Part shown: positions 1 to 5,040 of the stretch, piece after piece | Layout of the letters: every line of letters begins with the position of its first letter | Numbering within the stretch: the stretch's first letter is position 1 | Assembly: GCA_017391465.1 (NCBI GenBank) | Contig: JAFOYH010000095.1 | Coordinates: 1-6,376, forward strand | Reading direction: 5' to 3' | Length of the DNA: 6,376 bases | Source: Lachnospiraceae bacterium | Lineage (GTDB): Bacteria > Bacillota_A > Clostridia > Lachnospirales > Lachnospiraceae | Translations under genes and position numbers: made by a program | The notes under the pieces: model-generated | What the model was told of the DNA's origin: nothing | The model's input: only the letters and a program-made list of their open reading frames with translations | Databases searched by the model: none

Positions 1-268
1 CTGTCAATCTGTGGAAGAATTAAAGAAAAATTATGAAGAAGGCGATATTGTTGTAACGTTCGATACAAACAATTTTATGCTTGACCAGTTAAAGACATCA
101 ACAGGTATTGTCATCGAAAATTGTAGTCTTGATGCACATGCGGTTACAGTTGGTTTAAGTTTGGATATACCAGTGCTTAAGAATGTAAGAAATGCAACAA
201 ATCTTTTAAAAACAGGTGTTTTTGTTACATTAGATTGTGAAAACGGTGTTATTGTAGCAGATAAATAG
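1..268 (+). CDS. pyk: Pyruvate kinase, C-terminal PEP-utiliser-like domain (5' partial)
   Basis: Only the last 88 codons are in the window; the frame is open from base 2 and ends at TAG 266-268, so the gene starts upstream. The visible peptide looks like the phosphohistidine swivel (PEP-utiliser) domain: an acidic run then GDIVV, a GIVIEN strand, DAHAVTVG containing the candidate histidine (codon 137-139), LDIPVL, and a closing TGVFVTLDCENGVIV. In PEP synthase and PPDK this domain sits mid-protein, but here it ends the protein. That fits pyruvate kinases with an extra C-terminal domain, which convert PEP and ADP to pyruvate and ATP in glycolysis. The usual GGLTSHAA signature is changed to CSLDAHAV, keeping the His but not the Thr-Ser before it. 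The catalytic barrel is outside the window, so the name rests on the tail alone. An in-frame GTG at 11 is unlikely to be a real start because homology continues to the edge. Confidence 0.72.
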   Translation, partial: CQSVEELKKNYEEGDIVVTFDTNNFMLDQLKTSTGIVIENCSLDAHAVTVGLSLDIPVLKNVRNATNLLKTGVFVTLDCENGVIVADK

Positions 269-290
269 TATTTGGAGTCATGTACAATAG

Positions 291-338
291 AAAAAGCATG
301 TTTCATTGATGAATAAAAATCTTTGAAACATGCTTTTT
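291..338. terminator. Bidirectional intrinsic terminator between convergent genes
   Basis: A perfect 15-bp inverted repeat has arms at 291-305 (AAAAAGCATGTTTCA) and 324-338 (TGAAACATGCTTTTT) around an 18-base loop. The right arm ends in a T run on the plus strand (334-339), and the mirrored A run at 291-295 gives a T run on the minus strand. It therefore fits a rho-independent terminator both for the plus-strand gene ending at 268 and for the minus-strand rubrerythrin gene ending at 374. The core stem is not GC-rich and the loop is long, so efficiency is uncertain. The rest of the 269-373 gap shows nothing else. Confidence 0.85.
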
Positions 339-373
339 TAGTTGAATTAATGATTTATACACTCAAATAAATA

Positions 374-907
374 TTAGTAGTTTGTAGCTCTCAACTGGAA
401 GTGATCACGTGGATGCGCACATACCGGACACATTTCCGGAGCATTAGGTCCAATGTGGATATGTCCACAGTTGGAGCATTCCCAGATGGCATCGCCTTCA
501 CGGGAGAATACAAGACCGCCTTCAATATTGCTAAGGAGTTTGCGATAACGTTCTTCGTGTTCTTTTTCAATTTTGCCAACACCTTCAAACAAGAATGCGA
601 TATGATCAAATCCTTCTTCTTTGGCAACTTTAGCAAATTCTGCATACATATCTGTCCATTCATAATTTTCGCCTTCAGCAGCATGAAGAAGATTTTCTTC
701 GGTTGTTCCAATGCCGCCTAATAATTTAAACCAGATTTTTGCATGTTCTTTTTCATTCTTAGCGGTTTCTTCAAAAAGTTTGGAAATCTGTACATAACCA
801 TCTTTTTTTGCTTTGGAAGCATAATAGAGATATTTTGTATGAGCCTGAGATTCGCCGGCAAATGCTGCCCATAAGTTCGCTTCTGTTCTTGATCCTTTTA
901 ATTCCAT
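374..907 (-). CDS. rbr: Rubrerythrin (diiron ferritin-like domain plus rubredoxin domain)
   Basis: The product is a cytoplasmic 177-residue protein that in anaerobes reduces hydrogen peroxide to water using electrons from rubredoxin-type partners. Residues 1-135 form the ferritin-like four-helix domain. Probable diiron ligands are E19 (in AGES), E52 and H55 (NEKEH), E80 and E83 (GENYEW), and E114 and H117 (EKEH). Residues 140-177 form a rubredoxin domain with a C144-x2-C147 and C160-x2-C163 iron site (WECSNCGH and MCPVCAHP). Length and domain order match classical rubrerythrin, and no ligand seems missing. The start is supported by a GGAGG site at 916-920 (minus strand), 8 bases before ATG. 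It lies 37 bases downstream of murE on the same strand, and I see no convincing promoter in that gap, so it probably belongs to the dapF-murE transcript, although a promoter inside the 3' end of murE cannot be excluded. No PerR-like operator was recognised. Confidence 0.96.
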   Translation of the reverse strand: MELKGSRTEANLWAAFAGESQAHTKYLYYASKAKKDGYVQISKLFEETAKNEKEHAKIWFKLLGGIGTTEENLLHAAEGENYEWTDMYAEFAKVAKEEGFDHIAFLFEGVGKIEKEHEERYRKLLSNIEGGLVFSREGDAIWECSNCGHIHIGPNAPEMCPVCAHPRDHFQLRATNY

Positions 908-944
908 AGTTATAACCTCCTAAAAACATGATTTAATATTGGTT

Positions 945-2402
945 TTAACGGCCTTCGAGAATCTCCTGGATGAGTACGCGTTCATCCATTGGATACTTAA
1001 TGCCTTTGATTTCCTGATAATCTTCGTGACCTTTACCGGCAAGAATGATAACATCACCTTCTTCGGCATTGTCGATGCAGTATTTAATCGCTTCTTTTCG
1101 GTCTGGAATGGTCACATATTTGCCAGTGCCGCGTTTAACACCGGTAATAATATCTTTGATAATATCCATAGGTTCTTCAAAACGAGGGTTATCCGATGTG
1201 ACAACAGTTAAATCGGACAGATGTGAGGATACATCGCCCATCTCATAGCGTCTGTGCGGATCTCGGTTACCGCCGCAACCAAACAAAGTGACAAGGCGTT
1301 TTGGATGGTATTCTCTTAAAGAATTCAAGAGGCTTTCCAAGGCCATGGCGTTGTGTGCGTAATCGATCATTAAAGTGAATTTCGGTGATACCGGAATGAT
1401 TTCAAGACGACCTTTGACACGAACATCAGTCAGAGCCTTTAAAATATTTTCTTCTGGAACATCAAAATTGTGACAGATTGCGATGGCTGTCAGTGAGTTA
1501 TAAACACTGAAACGACCAGGAACATCAATTTCTACGTCCATGTTCATGCGGCCAGCAAGTTTATATGTGACACCAAGGACACCTGGCTTCTGAAGTAACT
1601 GGATATCTTTGGCACAAAAATCTGCATTTTCAGACATACCAAATGTTTGGAGATCGCATGTATGATCTTTAGTGATACGATTCACATATTCATCATCGAT
1701 ATTGACAATACCGTGACGACATTTCTGGAACAACAAAGATTTGCAGTAAATGTAATCATCCAAATCTTTATGCTCATTTGGTCCAATATGATCTGGACCA
1801 AGGTTGGTGAAAATACCATAGTCAAAGGTAAAACCGTCCACACGATGCATCATGAGACCTTGAGAAGAAACTTCCATAACAACACATTGACATCCGGCAT
1901 TGACCATATCACGGAAATATTGTTGTACAAGGTAAGATTCTGGTGTTGTGTTGTTGGCCTTAATGACCTTTTTGCCAATGATGGTTTCAATGGTGCCAAT
2001 TAATCCGGTTTTAAATCCCGAATTTTCTAAAATGGAACGAACCATATAGGTTGTTGTTGTTTTGCCTTTGGTTCCTGTAATACCAATAGTCTTTAATTCT
2101 TCTGCAGGGTATCCAAAGTAAGCTGCAGACATGTAGGCTAAAGCGATACGCGTATTATTTACGCGAATCACAGTGACATATTCCGGTGCTGTGACATCTT
2201 TTTCTACGATGACTGCCTTAACACCATGTTTTATTACATCTGGAATAAATTTATGACCATCCATGACTGCGCCGCTGATGCAGACAAAAACACCATCCGG
2301 ACAGGCATTACGGGAGTCATACAGCAAATGAGAAATAGGAATATCAACGGAACCCTGGACACATTCGTATTCCATACGTTCAAGTAACTTTGATAATTTC
2401 AT
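945..2402 (-). CDS. murE: UDP-MurNAc-L-Ala-D-Glu:meso-diaminopimelate ligase
   Basis: This cytoplasmic Mur ligase (485 residues, usual family size) adds the third stem-peptide residue to UDP-MurNAc-L-Ala-D-Glu at the cost of ATP. An N-terminal UDP-substrate domain (about 1-100; DSR at 29-31) is followed by the central ATPase domain, with the P-loop GITGTKGKTT at 107-116, the NTTPE substrate loop at 151-155, E177 in VMEVSSQG, and K221 in YIYCKSLLF, the probable carbamylated lysine. The C-terminal domain has DYAHN at 347-351, GCGGNRD at 375-381 and AGKGHEDYQ at 455-463. The DNPR motif at 404-407 is the one associated with meso-diaminopimelate, rather than lysine, selection. The neighbouring upstream gene dapF makes that amino acid, which supports the substrate call. 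The start is supported by a GAAAGG site at 2411-2416, 8 bases before ATG. The 67-base gap to dapF shows no clear terminator or promoter, so co-transcription is likely. Confidence 0.96.
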   Translation of the reverse strand: MKLSKLLERMEYECVQGSVDIPISHLLYDSRNACPDGVFVCISGAVMDGHKFIPDVIKHGVKAVIVEKDVTAPEYVTVIRVNNTRIALAYMSAAYFGYPAEELKTIGITGTKGKTTTTYMVRSILENSGFKTGLIGTIETIIGKKVIKANNTTPESYLVQQYFRDMVNAGCQCVVMEVSSQGLMMHRVDGFTFDYGIFTNLGPDHIGPNEHKDLDDYIYCKSLLFQKCRHGIVNIDDEYVNRITKDHTCDLQTFGMSENADFCAKDIQLLQKPGVLGVTYKLAGRMNMDVEIDVPGRFSVYNSLTAIAICHNFDVPEENILKALTDVRVKGRLEIIPVSPKFTLMIDYAHNAMALESLLNSLREYHPKRLVTLFGCGGNRDPHRRYEMGDVSSHLSDLTVVTSDNPRFEEPMDIIKDIITGVKRGTGKYVTIPDRKEAIKYCIDNAEEGDVIILAGKGHEDYQEIKGIKYPMDERVLIQEILEGR

Positions 2403-2469
2403 ATAGAATTCCTTTCAATTTAAGATGAAAAACCCAATATGCGGATTTCAGAAATAAATTAACTTATGA

Positions 2470-3303
2470 TTAAAGTTGAATTTCGCCTGAGAAAACTTCG
2501 GTTGCAGGACCTGTCATGAAGATATGATTTGTTTTACGATCATATTGAATCAACAGATCACCGCCAACCAGATGAACAAGAACTTCATCTTCGGTTTTTC
2601 CATTGAGGATACAGGCCATGGCTGTTGCACAGGCACCTGTTCCACAGGCAAAGGTTTCGCCGGAACCACGTTCCCATACACGCATATCTACGGTTTTACG
2701 ATCAATCACATGGACAAACTCGGTATTGACCTGTTCTGGAAAAATCGGGTGTTTTTCAAAAGCCGGTCCGATTTTCTCAAGGTTCAGTGATTTTGTATCG
2801 TCGACAAAGACAACGGCATGAGGATTTCCCATAGAGATGCAGGTTATATTCCAGATGGATCCTTCAACCTCTACAGGTTCATTAATGATTGTATCGCCTG
2901 AAAGATTCACAGGTATGTCTGCTGGTGTGAGAATCGGTTCTCCCATATCAACTTTCACTGTTTCTACTTTTCCGTCTTTAATATTTAAATCCAGATACTT
3001 GATACCGCCGAGAGTTTCAAGAGAAATCCGGGTTTTATCGGTTAATTGATGATCGTAAACATATTTTGCAATACAGCGTACCCCGTTACCACACATCTTT
3101 CCCTCAGAACCATCCAGATTATACATCGCCATGCGAAAATCTGCGATTTCGGAAGGACAAATGAGGATCATTCCATCGGAGCCAATGCCAAAATGACGGT
3201 CGCTGACAAAACGGGCAACTTCGGATGGATTTTCAATCGTTTCTTCAAAACAGTTGACATAAACATAATCGTTGCCACATCCGTGCATTTTTGTAAATTT
3301 CAT
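2470..3303 (-). CDS. dapF: Diaminopimelate epimerase
   Basis: The enzyme interconverts LL- and meso-2,6-diaminopimelate without a cofactor, using two cysteines as acid and base; it is the penultimate lysine step and supplies meso-DAP for peptidoglycan. The 277-residue protein has the usual length and two pseudo-symmetric halves. The N-terminal half begins KMHGCGNDY (N11 for substrate) and carries catalytic C71 in KMCGNGVRC. The C-terminal half has GNPHAV at 159-164, VNTEF at 192-196, and catalytic C220 in ERGSGETFACGTGA (E211 and R212 for substrate contact). All expected catalytic residues are present. A strong site reading GGAGGTG on the minus strand (3308-3314) lies just before ATG 3301-3303 and fixes the start. 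It is the first gene of the minus-strand operon, followed 67 bases later by murE, which uses its product. A consensus-like promoter lies upstream at 3330-3358. Confidence 0.98.
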   Translation of the reverse strand: MKFTKMHGCGNDYVYVNCFEETIENPSEVARFVSDRHFGIGSDGMILICPSEIADFRMAMYNLDGSEGKMCGNGVRCIAKYVYDHQLTDKTRISLETLGGIKYLDLNIKDGKVETVKVDMGEPILTPADIPVNLSGDTIINEPVEVEGSIWNITCISMGNPHAVVFVDDTKSLNLEKIGPAFEKHPIFPEQVNTEFVHVIDRKTVDMRVWERGSGETFACGTGACATAMACILNGKTEDEVLVHLVGGDLLIQYDRKTNHIFMTGPATEVFSGEIQL

Positions 3304-3329
3304 AGGACACCTCCAAATATGTTGTTACT

Positions 3330-3358
3330 ATTTTATTTTACTATGATTTTTTTATCAA
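3330..3358 (-). promoter_or_regulatory. Sigma-A type promoter for the dapF-murE-rbr operon
   Basis: On the minus strand a -35 TTGATA (3353-3358) is followed by a 17-base spacer and a -10 TAAAAT (3330-3335). Transcription should begin near 3323, giving a leader of roughly 20 bases that contains the ribosome binding site at 3308-3314. A second, overlapping TAAAAT at 3335-3340 would have only a 12-base spacer and is less likely to be used. The region is very AT-rich, so the match could partly reflect composition. Confidence 0.65.
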
Positions 3359-3389
3359 TTCAATGAAATATAAAAATTTAATACTTTGA

Positions 3390-3418
3390 TTGAAAAAAAT
3401 AAGGATGACATTTATAAT
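3390..3418 (+). promoter_or_regulatory. Sigma-A type promoter for the metF-metH operon
   Basis: A -35 TTGAAA (3390-3395), an exact 17-base spacer and a perfect -10 TATAAT (3413-3418) lie 33 bases before the metF start codon. Transcription should begin near 3425, leaving a leader of about 27 bases, just enough for the GGAGGAG ribosome binding site (3439-3445). There is no room for a SAM, cobalamin or T-box leader between this promoter and the gene. Control is therefore either by a DNA-binding regulator or weak; I could not recognise an operator palindrome. Confidence 0.8.
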
Positions 3419-3451
3419 GAAAAATAATATCGCATATCGGAGGAGAAAAGT

Positions 3452-4330
3452 ATGAACATTCAACGATTATTTGAAAGTAAAAAAGTGGTTTATTCACTTG
3501 AAGTATTTCCGCCTAAAAAAACCACATCCATAGATACGATTTATAATACATTGTATGGCCTCCGTGGGTTAAAACCGGATTTTATCAGTGTGACTTATGG
3601 TGCCGGCGGTTCAGATACGCAGAAGAATAAAACCTGTGAGATAGCGTCATTGATTAAAAGTGAATATCAGATTGAACCAGTCAGTCATTTGACATGTGCA
3701 GGTTCGACAAAACAGGACATTATTGATTTTTTGGATCGATTAAAAGCAGAAAATGTACATAATATTCTGGCCCTTCGAGGAGATATCACCCCGGAAAATG
3801 GAGTGATTGATTTTGAACATGCCAGTGATCTTGCAGCATTCATTAAAAAATATGATGACAGTTTTAATATTTCCGGAGCCTGTTATCCAGAGGGGCATTG
3901 TGATGCGTCCAGTATTGATGAAGATATTGAGAATCTGAAAAAGAAGGTGGATGCAGGTGTGACCCATCTGGTGACTCAGCTTTTCTTTGATAACAATAAT
4001 TTCTATACATTTATGGATAAAGTAGAAAAGGCTGGTATCCGTGTACCGATTGAAGCGGGTATTATGCCGGTGATTAATAAAGCACAGATTGAACGTACAG
4101 TTTCTATGTGTGGTGCAAGTTTTCCTGTAAAATTTTCAAAAATGGTCAATAAATATGCCAATGATCCGATAGCTTTAAAAGATGCGGGAATTGCTTTTGC
4201 GACAGAACAGATTATTGATCTGATTAATAATGATGTCCGTGGAATTCATTTATATACAATGAATAACGTAGATACTGCAACACGTATTACCAATAGTATT
4301 TCGAATATTCTTACGAGCTGTAATAAATAA
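3452..4330 (+). CDS. metF: Methylenetetrahydrofolate reductase
   Basis: This flavoprotein reduces 5,10-methylene-tetrahydrofolate to 5-methyl-tetrahydrofolate, the methyl donor for methionine synthase. The 292-residue protein is a single TIM barrel of normal bacterial MetF length. Visible family motifs are SLEVFPPKK (15-23, with probable catalytic E17), FISVTYGAGGS (44-54), SHLTC (78-82), NILALRGD (104-111, D111 flavin contact), TQLFFD (175-180, Q176 for folate), AGIMPV (202-207) and GIHLYTMNN (264-272). The ATG is preceded by GGAGGAG with 8 bases between GGAGG and the start. It is the first gene of a three-gene methionine operon; its stop codon shares a base with the start of the next gene. 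No zinc-binding MetV-like partner gene is beside it, so this looks like the methionine-biosynthesis type rather than the acetogen MetF-MetV complex. The electron donor (NADH or other) cannot be told from sequence. Confidence 0.96.
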   Translation: MNIQRLFESKKVVYSLEVFPPKKTTSIDTIYNTLYGLRGLKPDFISVTYGAGGSDTQKNKTCEIASLIKSEYQIEPVSHLTCAGSTKQDIIDFLDRLKAENVHNILALRGDITPENGVIDFEHASDLAAFIKKYDDSFNISGACYPEGHCDASSIDEDIENLKKKVDAGVTHLVTQLFFDNNNFYTFMDKVEKAGIRVPIEAGIMPVINKAQIERTVSMCGASFPVKFSKMVNKYANDPIALKDAGIAFATEQIIDLINNDVRGIHLYTMNNVDTATRITNSISNILTSCNK

Positions 4331-5040
4331 TGATAATGGATAGATTAGATCAGAGAGAAATTTTAAGATATCTCGGATATAAAGATACAGGTATAACGCC
4401 ACAGATCCAGAAGTTGATCGATCGTTGTGAAAAAGATGCACTGAAAATCATCGAACCTAAATATATGTATGAGCGATTTAATATATGTCATGAACCGGAG
4501 GGTATTCATGTAGATGGAACAGATTTGATTTTGAAAGGACAGGATATTGCTGCTCACTTAAATGGCTGCAAAGAAATTGTTCTTATGGGCGTAACAGCAG
4601 GCATGGTACTGGATCGATGGATTCGAAGATATATGATATCGGAGCCGGATGCCGGCGTTGTACTTGATAGCTGCGGTATTCAGGCCGTAGAGCAAGTTGC
4701 AGATTATGTCGAAAAAGAGATTGAAGAAAGGGTTTTGTCGGAAGGATATCATCTGACATGGCGATTTAGTCCGGGATATGGGGATTTCCCATTGGAAACC
4801 CAGAGAGAATTGGTTCGGGTTTTGGATCTTCCAAGACGTATTGGTGTTTCACTTACAGAAAATTGTCTAATGGTTCCGAGTAAGTCGGTGACAGCCGTTC
4901 TTGGGATTTATGATCCGGATATTTATTTAAAGGATGAATCGAATATAAGTGCTTTGAAAAGTGAACGAAAAAACAATTCATGTGATTTCTGTAATAACAA
5001 AGACAGATGTTTATTCAGAAAGAGAGGAACACGATGTTAA
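4330..5040 (+). CDS. Stand-alone B12-dependent methionine synthase activation protein
   Basis: The 236-residue protein resembles the activation (AdoMet-binding) domain that ends large MetH enzymes such as that of E. coli, here encoded separately. That domain lets S-adenosylmethionine re-methylate cobalamin after it is oxidised to cob(II)alamin, with an outside electron donor. Signature stretches are RFSPGYGDFPLETQ (145-158, AdoMet-binding region), SLTENCLMVPSKSVTAVLG (174-192) and VLMGVTAG (84-91). The last 19 residues are Cys-rich: C218-x2-C221-x5-C227-x8-C236, a possible metal or iron-sulfur site. The ATG at 4330 overlaps the metF TAA by one base (TAATG); a second ATG at 4336 is possible. 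No good ribosome binding site precedes either, which suggests translational coupling to metF. The 3' end overlaps metH by 7 bases. Split MetH systems are known, for example in Thermotoga maritima, so the arrangement supports the role. Activation has not been shown for this protein. Confidence 0.9.
   Translation: MIMDRLDQREILRYLGYKDTGITPQIQKLIDRCEKDALKIIEPKYMYERFNICHEPEGIHVDGTDLILKGQDIAAHLNGCKEIVLMGVTAGMVLDRWIRRYMISEPDAGVVLDSCGIQAVEQVADYVEKEIEERVLSEGYHLTWRFSPGYGDFPLETQRELVRVLDLPRRIGVSLTENCLMVPSKSVTAVLGIYDPDIYLKDESNISALKSERKNNSCDFCNNKDRCLFRKRGTRC
5023..5028 (+). promoter_or_regulatory. Ribosome binding site of metH inside the preceding gene
   Basis: AGAGGA, part of the AGAGAGGA stretch that ends at 5028, lies 5 bases before the ATG at 5034. 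It decides that start: it is the only ATG near the beginning of the conserved LDGGMGTML motif with correct spacing. The site falls within the last codons of the activation-protein gene, so ribosomes finishing that gene end at 5040, directly on the metH start. Confidence 0.75.

Noticed and set aside
391..721. Open frames on both strands (about 106 codons each) overlapping rubrerythrin
   Set aside because: The rubrerythrin frame explains this DNA completely, including iron ligands; the others are shadows without a start signal.
1647..2003. A 118-codon open frame on the plus strand opposite murE
   Set aside because: It lies wholly inside a well-conserved murE reading frame with all its motifs, has no ribosome binding site, and its translation shows no recognisable domain.
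2403..2469. Possible terminator or promoter between dapF and murE (a weak GAAAAACCC/GGATTTC pairing)
   Set aside because: The pairing is short and imperfect, with no following T run on the minus strand, and no -35/-10 pair is convincing. Simple read-through is more likely.
3046..3366. A 106-codon plus-strand frame across the start of dapF and its promoter
   Set aside because: It runs antisense through the dapF N-terminus and the promoter region, lacks a ribosome binding site and resembles no known protein.
3427..3439. Direct repeat ATATCG (3427-3432 and 3434-3439) in the metF leader, considered as an operator
   Set aside because: Six bases repeated at a 7-base interval in AT-rich DNA is easily chance, and the second copy runs into the ribosome binding site.
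3304..3451. SAM, T-box or cobalamin riboswitch upstream of metF
   Set aside because: The promoter is only 33 bases from the start codon, and no stem-rich leader or specifier/anti-terminator pattern is visible.
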